A stretch of 19,550 nt of DNA from Spirogloea muscicola. Lineage: Eukaryota; Streptophyta; Zygnematophyceae; Spirogloeales; Spirogloeaceae. Position numbers and translations under genes: made by a program. Of the stretch, positions 1 through 9,400 are shown piece after piece (the stretch's first letter is position 1; each line of letters opens with the position of its first letter). Under the pieces are notes generated by a model. That model saw nothing but the letters and a program-made list of their open reading frames with translations, had not been told where the DNA came from and did no database searches. The stretch is from NCBI GenBank assembly GCA_009602725.1, contig WELB01000079.1:255989-275538 (forward strand), written 5' to 3'.

Positions 1-591
1 GCGTCGCTGGCGGCGCTCATGTTCAACTGCGTGCGCCGGGAGGAGCTGCAAGACTTCTCGCCCTACGACGACGGCTCCGGCTGCAGGTCCCTCCGCCGCT
101 GCCGCCGCCGCCGCCGCCGCCGCCGCTGCCGTTGATGGAGTCTTACGCCGCGCACCCATTGCCGCTGCCACTGAGCCCATCGAGCTCATCACCGGGCCAG
201 CAGCCGTACCGAGCCGGGCTTAGCTAGAGCCGCGCCGCGATGGCCGCCATGCTCACGATGGCCCCCTGCGCTGCGCCTCCCAGGTCGCGCACCTGGCTCT
301 TCCTCGCGTACGTCATCTCCTTTGTCTCCCTCGCCGGCGCTGCGGGCATGCTCATCCAGGACTCTGTCGTCGCTGGCGGCTCAGCCTGGCCGGGCTTCGC
401 CGGCGTCTTCCAGGCGGGCCTCGTCCTGGCCAGGTGAGCGCAGGCATCAGCTGCTGCCGTGACGGGCTTGGAGCTCGGCTCACTGCATGCTGCGCTTCCT
501 GCCGGCCTAGTCCTGGTCCTTGACTTGTTGCTGCTTGCACCTGTGCAGCGGCCTTGCCTTTTGGACGTCCAGAACAGCATCAGATTTGTGA
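1..591 (+). CDS. TMEM50: TMEM50/UPF0220 family membrane protein, 3' part
   Basis: Exons 1-86, 284-433 and 549-591 join in phase to 92 residues ending at TGA 589-591; the 5' exons lie outside the window. The family is a small four-helix protein of ER/Golgi membranes, usually about 135-160 residues, with no settled biochemical role. The visible part has the family signature LMFNCVRREEL, then SPYDDG, a hydrophobic helix (WLFLAYVISFVSLAGAAGM), IQDSVV, a second helix (WPGFAGVFQAGLVLASGLAFW) and a short polar tail. Each block aligns with the plant UPF0220 protein as I recall it. Intron 87-283 starts with GTCCCT, a weak donor, and carries a GCC run just inside; intron 434-548 has a good GTGAGC donor. 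The next gene, ABP1, converges on it with 271 bases between stops. No defect is seen. Confidence 0.87.
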
Positions 592-687
592 TGCCACGAC
601 GGACCACCCTGTGCTCAGAGCCTCTGCCAGCTTGAACAAATTAGTGTCATCCCTGACACCACTTGGTCCATGCTAATCAAGCTTAAC

Positions 688-692
688 TGTAA
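688..692 (+). terminator. TGTAA poly(A) signal candidate for the TMEM50-like gene
   Basis: TGTAA lies 97 bases after the stop codon. UGUAA is the usual polyadenylation signal of chlorophyte nuclear genes. A single pentamer can occur by chance, so this is weak evidence. Confidence 0.35.
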
Positions 693-862
693 CATTGATA
701 TCTCATGTACATAAAGGGATGTCTAACAAGTAGCCATTCATTTAAAGAAGGATAAGCATGACAGGCTAACTGCAGCATGATGAGCTCAGCCTTCGTGCAA
801 GGGTGACACAAGCTTGAAGACTGCTCTGCAAGCCTTCCTAGACCTCATAAGCCGTGGTGCTG

Positions 863-2125
863 CTATTCCTGAATTTGCGAGAAGTGCCAGCGACATTGCT
901 GCCAGCGATGTTGAAGTGCGAGCAATGTTGTAGCAGCTTTATGTTCAGCAGGTGCTATGTAAAGCTCGCTCTTGTCGCTGAGCAATTTCTCTTTTGCAGA
1001 GTCATCAGGACAGCGCTTGTCCCGAAAAGCTGGGAAGGTGTAGATGGCTTCAGCCCCAGGCGTGTCCCACGCCGGATGCACATAGACCTTCATGGGCGGC
1101 TGCGAGATGGCAACAATTGACTGCATGTCCGTTGTGCCAGTGTTGGCGAGCTGATGAAGGCATCCGATGGCACGACAATCGTGCTGTTGCTAGCGACGTC
1201 GTGGCTCTGCACCTTGCCTGTGAAGCATGGCAAGGGCAGCCATTGTATTTTAGTGCGACTGCTTGAGATGAGGCCGCTCAAGGGCTGATCAATCTCTTCA
1301 GCACAGCTCTGAATTACTCAGGGACGTAGCCACAGCTGTACGTCGAGCAGGCCGCAGTGGCAAGCCAAGCAGCTTGTTGTGCCATACGCATAGGGCCCCA
1401 GGGACCAGCAGAATCAAGGGACCACTGTCAACGCGGTGCAGCAAAAGCAAGGCGTGCCGTGAAGAGGGCCAGTGCCTTGTTCAAGGAGGCGCCTTACCTG
1501 ACGCCTTGTCCAGGACGAGTACCTGCCCAGAGCCCGTGAGGACCACGATCACCTGCATGCATGGGCAGCGATCAGGTGCGCACCTCATGCACGGCTAGCG
1601 GCGGTTGAGTTGCGAAGCTGTCCCATAGATGTACTTCCTAGCTCTGGGGCGTGGGCGGCTGAGATCGCAACGTTGTGCGCACCTCCTCCTGATTATGGCG
1701 GTGGATGGGCGTGACACTGCCGGGCGCCGCGGTCAAGAGCCATACCTTGACCTCGCGCATGCCGTGGGCCATAGCCCCCGCCAGCATCACATGCGACCAG
1801 CCCGGCCGGCCGTAGCTATCTGCGGCCGAGGATGGCAAAGCCGTGGCGGCTCAGGCAATGCGGGAGGTCGTGAGCAGACCCTGCCGCCGCCAAGCCAGAA
1901 GCGGCGGTGGTTGCAGGCTAAAGGCAGTGTACCTGCGACCAGGCTCGGGATGGACCGCACCACGGGCACCTCGCCGGAGCACACGGGCAGCTGGCCGGCG
2001 GCCTCGGGCGCCGCGGCGGCGGCGGCGGCGCCGCAGGCCGCCGCGAGGGTCGCCAGCAGCGCGGCGAGAGCGCCGAACATGGCCGCCGCTCCGGCTCCTC
2101 CGCAGAGAAGGCGCGCGGTGCGCAT
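863..2125 (-). CDS. ABP1: Auxin-binding protein 1 homologue (germin-like cupin), frame broken once
   Basis: Minus-strand exons are 2125-1933, 1819-1683, 1552-1498 and 1217-863 (stop TAG 865-863). Phases agree and the total is about 246 residues if one base is restored near 1157. Land-plant ABP1 is an ER-lumen and cell-surface cupin that binds auxin through a zinc ion. Seen here: a signal peptide (start ATG 2125, long hydrophobic Ala/Leu run) followed by poly-Ala; SYGRPGWSH; MREVKVWLLTAAPGS; the zinc motif TPIHRHNQEE (His, His, Glu ligands); VVLTGSGQVLVLD; SNSTIVVPSDA; HQLANTG with the fourth ligand His; and VAISQPPMKVYV. The frame shifts by one base between the last two zinc-site blocks. The Cys of land-plant box A is Gln, the C-terminal Trp of the FPxxWDxxC block is Arg, and KDEL is replaced by KEKL followed by an extension. 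The call is firm; function is uncertain. Confidence 0.88.
1157..1158 (-). other. ABP1: Apparent frameshift in ABP1 exon 4
   Basis: Reading minus, the codons for PSDA end at 1159, two T bases follow at 1158-1157, and the next recognisable codons (HQLANTG) start at 1156. One missing base, or two extra, would explain it. It may be an assembly error or a true lesion. It falls beside the His that serves as a zinc ligand in land-plant ABP1. Confidence 0.75.
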
Positions 2126-2175
2126 GAAATTGAAAGGGAGGCCAATTCTAGCCTTACAAATGTCCTGGTAACTGG
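2105..2175 (-). repeat. Copy 1 of a ~65-bp dispersed repeat, covering the ABP1 start codon
   Basis: Read on minus, this has GGCCTCCCTTTCAATTTC followed by ATGCGCACCGCG, which includes the ABP1 initiator ATG at 2125. Two plus-strand copies at 10155-10223 and 10323-10397 share GGCCTC, a pyrimidine stretch and the exact 15-mer TTCATGCGCACCGCG. Against the copy at 10323, about 40 of 44 bases match around the ATG, and weaker similarity continues upstream (TGTA, GGCT, AATT). Confidence 0.7.
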
Positions 2176-2557
2176 GTAATGAGCTGGCTAAGGGGGACAC
2201 TAATATCTCCGAGTAAGCACATGCATATCTGACAAGCTATACTGAGGAGCCAAACCACACCACGGAAGCCATTAGCCTGGGCTAATGCACGACCAGCACG
2301 CTGGTGAATCGCGAGTGCTTGGGAGCGCTGCAGACTCAATGTAGCCTCATCCTATAGCATGCAATGATGGCTTGCGGGACGCTAGAATGGCCTAAGCTAC
2401 CCGCCCGACTACTTCGGCGGGCATCAACATGCAGTGCCAGGCGATGGAGGAGGGCAGACCACTTCGTTCCATAGCCGCCGTATATGTCCATGGCGCATGG
2501 GAAGAAGTGGTCGCCCCGCAGAGGAATGGAGTGTGTGTCAAGAGATGGAGGGCCTGT

Positions 2558-2777
2558 GTGGCCAAGTGCAAAGGCAAGCACACTGACAAATGTACGTCGC
2601 AGAGAGGGCCAAGGCGCACGCACGAAGGCGCAGCCTTCCGCAGCGCTGGCGAGGCGAGCACGGTGCTTTCTGCGAACGAGCGCTTCCTTCTAGAATGCAA
2701 AGAAAGAGAACTTTCGTGCATACAAAACAAACGAAGGCCAAAATGGCCTGGCCAAGTACAAAGGGAAGCACATCTGA
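2558..2777 (+). repeat. Pair of imperfect ~29-bp direct repeats
   Basis: TGGCCAAGTGCAAAGGCAAG at about 2558 recurs as TGGCCAAGTACAAAGGGAAG at about 2748; both continue into GCACA and CTGA with two substitutions and one indel in about 29 bases. They are 190 bases apart, in noncoding DNA. A chance match is possible but unlikely at this length. Confidence 0.5.
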
Positions 2778-3255
2778 GCCAACCTTCCTTATATCAACGA
2801 GTACGTACATGTTGTCAAGGCAGTGCTTGTCTTGTTGCACTGCTCGATGTGAATCTGGTGCCTGCGTAGGATCCAGGAGTCTCCACGGCACTTCATTTAC
2901 ACCAACAAAGACTTTCTCGGCCCTGAACCTCACCTCCAACCATTAATAAGCTCCAAGCTCCTGAGAGTTTGTCTACACAGTCCACTTTTCTTCAAAACAT
3001 GTCCCAAAAAGTTTGATATCATCGTCCTAATAAGAGCGGAATTGAGGGAGCACTCCAAAAACCTCATACAAGCCTTTCCAAACTGCAGGCGCCATGTCCT
3101 GCTCACAACATGCCTGCAGTCATAGGATCTGACTATGCAGCCAATGCCTGCCCTCTACTCAACACTCTTCACGGCAGTTCAGCACGACTGCAAAGACCTT
3201 TTAAACATGAGCTACAACCTAAGGGCTGCATGCTGCTTAATGAGCACATGTTTAC

Positions 3256-3277
3256 AAAGCCAGCAATTGCTGGCTTT
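3256..3277. repeat. Perfect 22-bp palindrome
   Basis: AAAGCCAGCAATTGCTGGCT plus TT is its own reverse complement, with the centre between 3266 and 3267. It sits about 145 bases past the stop of the minus-strand phosphatase, so it could be a dyad binding site or an RNA stem in a 3' flank. A perfect palindrome with no loop favours a DNA-level site or a relic of an insertion end. Confidence 0.7.
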
Positions 3278-3420
3278 TAAATATTACCCTTCAGCGCTCC
3301 TTGCCGTTGGCATAAAATATATAAGCAGGTGCCCTAAGTCTCATAGGTTCTCCATACTCTACAAAGACTATCACAGTAAGTCCATGGTATTGTGGATATC
3401 AAACTTCAGGGATACGGAGC

Positions 3421-5696
3421 TCAATCCTTATCTTTGGGCATCTCGTATACCTTAAGGGCGCCTACAGAGATCAGCCGACCCCCTAGTGGGGACTCTAGAG
3501 AGAGCCTCTGTCCAGGTATCAGTGGCAAACTTGACACTGGTGGCAGAATACAAGCAGTCAACCTTCCTCCATACACGCAGCCGGTGTCCAATCCAGTGGC
3601 GTGGCGATATCTACAAGGAGAGTAAGCATGTCATCATAGTATGAAGCTTGCACGACAATTACCATAGCAATCCAAGCAATCAGCACAGGATAAACTCTGA
3701 ACTATAACTAATTGCCCTGTCTTTAACAACGTCAAGTGCCAATGGGACCCCAAGTTTCAAAGCTGCTTGCTTGACATGCTGCTGGAAGGGATATGCAGGA
3801 CTGAAATTCAGCATACTTACAGCTGCAAGCCGCGTGCAGCGTCATGCCCAAAGAAGACATGTGGCGGCCCACACCACACACTTCCCCACAGGCGCGCTCC
3901 AGACTCGTTGCCATCACACACCATCCACCGCTCCGCACGTACTCCCCAGCTATGCCTCTTTTCGCCAGGCCCTACTGCACTGTGATGTGCAAGATGCCTC
4001 CACCCTGGCTCCTGCTTATCTTCCAGGTGTTCAACCCCATCTCCTGGAGCCTCACCAATTATGTCTGCATCCAAATTGATCCCGTGCATGGCAGCTTCCA
4101 AGCCGGCACAGTCATAGTTGCTGACGATGTTGTCTCCGTCAACATTGGCTGGCACGCTTGCATGTACACCCGCCCCTCCTTCTGCTGTGATTTCACCGTT
4201 GGGCGTCTCAAGTCTATTTGGATGAGGCTCCACCACACTGGCTGACACTGGTCGGATGTACCTCATGGTATTCAACGAGCGCAGATTCTGATTCTCAAGT
4301 TTCCTATGAGGAACAACTCCAGCATGTACCTGTATGCCTCAACTAAGGAATCTGCATCAAATATATGGGACTTCGTAAAATTCCCGTCTTTCAGAAGTAA
4401 TCTCTTTGCAGATCAGGAAAGAAGGTACAAAGTGTAACTCAAAGATGTAGCCTGTTTGAGGGCAATGACCTTTTTCGTCCTTGCATGCAAAGCATGAGCT
4501 GCAGTCCACTAAGCTGAGCAGAGAACGTGGAAATCATTCACATGTATTCGTCCTACTAGCGCTCGAGAAAGGAAACTGCACTACATGCCGTACAAAGGCT
4601 TGTATACTGACCACAAGTGCATGGTGGGATGGTATCCTCAATGTATATGGAATATTGTTGAGCCAGGTGACATCTTCGGGTTGGAGATCTTGGACCCAAG
4701 CTCTCTTATCTTGAAAAGGTACTGAAAAGTCAAGGTTCAGTTATTAGAGGCATTTCAGCGTCCCAGGTCATGCACTGATTCAGTGATGCTTAATTTTGGC
4801 CCCAATGCAGTGGCCATCCGTATCTTCTTCTCTTCAAGAGTGCAGATCTGCTTCAGTTGAAAACTGGCCTCTGTCAGTGACACACCTCCATGTGCGTCCG
4901 CTTCGGTGAATTTACCATGGGATACAAGAGCAGCGTCATCATGATTCCCTCGCACTACGTAGGCACCGAGTTGCCGAGCTGTTTGGACAACCTTGGCAGA
5001 GTCAGGGCCCTGCAGGAGGATGGTTTATGTATGAGGGAATGAACCCTAATTTTCCAAGTATCTCATGCGAGACTACAAGACTGATGGTTTGCACCCCACT
5101 ATAAATCAACGGCAGACTTTGTTACTCGTTGAGGAACACTTGGTGCTGACGTCTAAGTTGAGAGCCAAAGGTACCCAGTCATGCACTTGCCTTGTTGACC
5201 AGATCCCCAACAAGTACAAGCACATCTTCCGGCCTGTGCTGGCACTTCTCCAGCAATTGTAAGAATTCCTCACAGCACCCTGACAGACGACCAAGAAGTG
5301 CACGTTGGGCGATCCCAATTGTAGTCAAACACGACAATCTGGCAAAGCACACTGTTTGCTCAAGCCACTGAGACTTGTGGTCAACTTCGCTTCTGAGGTG
5401 CAGTCTTGGCTGACTGTCTCTATGAGCTCACCATGGATGTCACCAACGATGATGATCCGGCTGTTTCCAACCTCCTCCCTGGAGAGGACTGCATGAGCCG
5501 GCCGTGGAACCGGCAGCCCGCAGGGGCCGCTCCGGTGCTCTGTCGTGCTAGTCGCCTTGGAGTCCGGCCTGAGGTCCGCACTGGTCACGTCTGGCCCCTT
5601 CGCTCCCCACTTCTCTCGGCAGGTCTTTGCGCCACGATGCGATTGAGCTGCCGCTGCGACGACTCGTAACGGAGGCGGAGACGTGCCACCGCCCAT
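3421..5696 (-). CDS. ApaH-like/Ppn2-type calcineurin-like metallophosphatase
   Basis: Exons on minus: 5696-5432, 5279-5191, 5009-4886, 4721-4612, 4329-3821, 3610-3421 (TGA 3423-3421); all phases agree, giving 428 residues. The metal-site motifs come in order: IIIVGDIHGCC (about residues 83-93), VLVGDLVNKGPDS, VVRGNHDDAAL, LRIPSHHALVVHAGVVP, GPPHVFFGHDAARGLQL, then HATGLDTGCVYGGRLTA. This set, with KGPxS after GDLV, marks symmetric Ap4A hydrolase-like (ALPH) and fungal Ppn2 proteins, which act on nucleoside polyphosphates, mRNA caps or polyphosphate; the substrate here is unknown. A hydrophilic insert of about 100 residues lies between YIRPVS and GPPHVFFGHD. ATG 5696 is the only in-frame ATG, although the frame stays open to 5993, so an upstream start exon is possible. 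Transcribed divergently from the TBL2-like gene. Confidence 0.88.
5010..5190 (-). other. GC-AG intron in the metallophosphatase
   Basis: On minus, the exon ends ...GTCAACAAG and the intron starts GCAAGTGC, ending CTCCTGCAG at 5010. The protein reads GDLVNK|GPDS across it, exactly the family motif, in phase 0. No GT near 5190 gives that motif. GC donors with the context AAG|GCAAGT are the known minor class of U2 introns. Confidence 0.85.
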
Positions 5697-6418
5697 GCGT
5701 GCATTCTTCGAGCCGCCGAAGCTGCGGCTCTCGTTCAGCCGCGCCGGCAGCCCGTCAGCCTGCCGGAAGCATCGCAGGAGGCAGCACAGCCGCCGGTTCC
5801 GGAGGAGCCACGGAGGCGCAGCTGCCGCTGGAGCCTGCCTGAGCAGGAGTCGCGTCCCGACGGCCGCCGCGGGCGTGCGGGCAGAAGCGGAGGTCGGCAA
5901 GGCGCCGCTCGACAAGCTCGCGGCGGCGGGGCCAGGGACCGCCGGCCCCGCCGCCCCNAAAACCCCAACTCTTGCTTTTATGGTTCTGTTCACCCACTTC
6001 GCTCAGTGCGGCCGCTCTAACGAGGAACACTGAGCATCCTTTGCTTTTCATCCATTATTTGTTTCTTTTAACGTCGGAAGCGCTAAGCCCATCGCCCAGC
6101 TTAACCCCGCCTACCGCACACCTTGGCCGAGACTGCGTGCGCCGCCGCCGCCGCAGCCGCCGCCGCCGCCGCCGCCGCCGCCGCGAGAGCGCCTTCGCGG
6201 CTGCCGCCAGCTTCCAGGCTTGCCACGCCTCACGAAGTCACGTCACAGGCGGCGGCGGCGCCGGAGCAGGCGCTGCGGCGCTGCAGAGCCGCCCGGTTCA
6301 TGGCGAGAACCAGGCGGCGCCAGCTCCTCCGTCGAGCAGCTCTGCGCCTTTGAGGAGCCGCCAGAGATTCCCCTACTGGCTTCTGGAGCTCCTGCACGCT
6401 CCGGCCGTTGCAGTCAAC
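5697..6418. other. Divergent intergenic/promoter region with a GCC run
   Basis: This 720-base GC-rich stretch separates the starts of the minus-strand phosphatase and the plus-strand TBL2-like gene, so it should hold both promoters and 5' leaders. It has one N at 5958 and a run of about 15 GCC/GCA units at 6138-6183. The minus frame is open from 5993 to 5696 without an ATG and reads like Arg/Ala-rich transit sequence, so part of it may be extra N-terminal coding sequence of the phosphatase. Confidence 0.55.
6138..6183 (+). repeat. GCC trinucleotide microsatellite
   Basis: About 15 consecutive GCC units with one GCA interruption, between two divergent start regions. It lies outside any supported coding exon. 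Confidence 0.8.
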
Positions 6419-9400
6419 ATGGTGGAGGCGTCAGAGTCTGGTTCTCCAATGCCACAAATAGTCCTGGTCACCATCCCTTGCCGCATTTCTAGTGCTCGCT
6501 CTCGTCTCCTGGCTAATCAAGAAGCCAGCGTCGGAAAGCAGTCAGCTGCAGAGCGAAGTTCGTGAGGACATCTCAAAGACCTCCAAGCCTGCTCCACGTT
6601 CCAAAGTCAAGCGTGAGAAGGTGGTCCCTTGTCCGATGACCACAACAAGCGCTGGCCCCTGACAGGACTTTGAACTACAGGGTCTGCCACAGAAGTCTAT
6701 CAAACGAAGTCGTTGCGGTGTACTCACGAAGCTAGAAGCTAGAAGAGAATGTGGCCTTGATTTGGGGCTCAGTAAAGGCCTCTCATGCTGTGCCCGGGCT
6801 CGACTGCAGAAGCACTTGGTGGATAAATTACTGATACTATTGTTGCACGTCTAACAGGCCTCTCACGAAGAGCACCATCCGCTTCTTCTCAATACCCTCA
6901 AGTTCCATGCCGAAGTTGTGAGCGGCCTTGCATTTTCAGCAGACGGAGAGGGCTTGGCCACTGGTACTGCTCAGCACCTAAGCCACCTGGCTGAGTAAAT
7001 TTTAACTGCAGCATATGCTGCATACTGCTTTGATGAGAATGCATGTGGAAGCGGCGCTCTGAACTGTACACTTCACAGAAGCTGTTAAGATGTGGCTAAT
7101 AGAATATAGAAGCCATTTGCTGCAGCTTGCGCTGATCGGGTGGTGCGTATATTTAAGCTAGAAGATATAGCAGCCAAGAACTTCAAGTATGTCCAAGCTC
7201 CCTTGCATGGAGATTTACTTTTCTGGTGGCATGTATAAAAGTATAACCCCATGAGTGTGACACAAACTCAAACTTGTGTACAAATACCTCTAGTGCTCTT
7301 GCTAGGCTATTGCATAGCTCTTCTCAGGTGGCATTGCACCTTGCGGTAACATATCCCTTTGGACCTAAGATCATGAGCTTAGCATGATGCTGTGAGCCTT
7401 ATTGGCTGCTCTGGAATAGCCATGTACAAGCAATCTGACCTTTGACCTTACGTTGTGCAATAAAGCATGGGCTGCCCAGGTTGCTACGACTGAACCTGCC
7501 CCTGGGGCTCACGCCAACCCTGGTAGCCTTTGGACATACGTCAGAGGAGCTCATAATAGTGGCGCATGATGCTGGAGGACCGGGGCTTTTCATGTATGTA
7601 TTGCCAGATAAGGAAGTAGCGGAGAAGGCAAAGGGCCAAGGCAAGTTGTTACCACCTGCTGTTAAGTGGGAGAAGAGGAGAGCTCACGATGGCAAGAGCA
7701 TATTGACCTTGGACTCTGCCCCGGCAACTTATGGTACTGGCAACAAAGCAGTCATTGTTGCCTCCTGCTCTGAAGGTGATGCAGTCAAAGTCATGTGATG
7801 TGTTCTGCAATGCAGGTGTAGTAGAGAAGCCCTTACACTCGTCAGTGCACGGGTGCTGGCAATTCCACAGCTAGACTTCATCTTTAATCAGACAGAGCTG
7901 CTCTTTAATATCATACGGAGGCCCAGGGATTATGGCCAGAGTTTGTCATCGTTTCCCATAGTCATCTTAAATCATACTCCTATTCTGGCATTTCGAGGAT
8001 CCTACATCTAGCTCAATTATGCAGCTGACGTGATTGGCTTATGTCTTTATTCGCAGCGACGGACATAAAGCTTTGGGCTTTGAGTGATGGTAAATCTGTT
8101 GGAGCCGTTGATACGAATCAGCTAAAGAATACAATGGCTACGCTGTCACCAGATGGACGTTTCCTTGCTGCTGCAGCTTTTACAGCAGATGTCAAGGTAT
8201 GCAGCTTCTGATGAAGCGACTGTCCAAACAAGCTCACTGCCCCCGCTGCTACCTCCTCGTTGAAGTTTCCTCCTGCTTGGCTGCAAATAAGGGTAGCTTG
8301 ACATAGACCTCGGTTGCAAATTTTTCAATTAATAGTCGTGTCCACATTTGACCTTTGCCCAGTAGTATTTATCCTTTTCGCTTGTCTGGATCTATGCATC
8401 TCATGCAGATTTGGGAGCTGGTCTACACTAAGGATGGCCAAATACGAGAGGTCGCCAAAGTCATGCAGCTGAAGGGCCATAAGGTGACCTCTTTGAGGCT
8501 CACCGATTTTGACATATAAATACCTTGCGCAAGCTGAGGATTTGTTGTTTTTGCACATATACCAGCTCGTTTAAGCTAGGGCTCTGCGGCTACTTACCAG
8601 CAACATCCAGATATTTCTTTGCGATTCAAAAAAACTTATGACTCATCTGCAGAGTGCTATAACATGGCTGAGCTTCACATCGGATGCGCAACGCATAGTT
8701 ACCACTTCTAAGGATGGCACCATCAAGATATGGAATATCAATGGTAACTGTCATATGTCTTAGCTATGTTCATGGCAATGCTAGCATTGGCATGTGCAAC
8801 TCATAGTGACCACTTCTGAGGATGGCACCATCAAGATATGGCATCCCAATGGTTGATCCATGTCAGATGACTAAAAATTAGCTATGTTCATGCAATGCTA
8901 GCATTGGCTTGACAAGTCAATGGCAAACATCTATCGGCCGACGAAAATCGTCTTCATATTTGGCAGTGAGGTATCATCTAGATGAGGACCCCAAAGTGCT
9001 CAAAAGCTTCCCAATACCCCTACCTCCAGCAGAGAACCATCCTCCTCATCTGGACAGGATTGCAGTATCTCCTGATGGACTTTACCTAGCAGCAACCTTG
9101 AGCGCAAACTTATACTGGGTTAGCCTTGATACTGGCCAGCTTCTAGACAAGTGTGAGATTGCTCACGATGGTAAGCCCTCTTGAACGCTAGACTTGATAA
9201 CTCCTGATTGTGCAACAAACTGCATGAGCGTTTTGTCCTCCGCCAAGGAGCGCCTGCTATGTGCAATGCAAAGCAAGTCCTTGCTCCAGGAAGACACACT
9301 AACAATGTATGACGCCCTTGCTCTGTGACACCAACATATGATCACCTTGTTCTAACCTCACCTTGAGGCGCTTTTCATTCTCCCAATGCAGGTGTAATCA

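Larger units (their letters stand above)
2126..3420. other. Intergenic region between ABP1 start and the metallophosphatase 3' end
   Basis: About 1.3 kb holding the ABP1 promoter side and the 3' flank of the phosphatase. No reading frame here shows a recognisable family, including the 146-residue plus frame at 2429-2869 and the 133-residue minus frame at 2538-2939. It holds a short direct repeat (2558-2586 and 2748-2777) and a perfect 22-bp palindrome at 3256-3277. Confidence 0.6.

Noticed and set aside
1629-2171. 180-residue plus-strand open frame over ABP1 exons
   Set aside because: It is the opposite strand of ABP1 exons 1-2 and has no family signature; it runs through splice sites of the minus gene.
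2126-2200. Earlier ABP1 start at 2200
   Set aside because: That codon extends the frame with residues that do not look like a signal peptide; ATG 2125 gives a proper N-terminal hydrophobic core.
2429-2939. Overlapping 146- and 133-residue frames in the ABP1-phosphatase gap
   Set aside because: Neither has recognisable motifs, codon bias like the real exons, or supporting splice context.
5972-6565. 197-residue plus-strand open frame upstream of the TBL2 anchor
   Set aside because: Low-complexity Arg/Ala translation of the GCC run; only its end, from ATG 6419, is plausibly the TBL2-like start.
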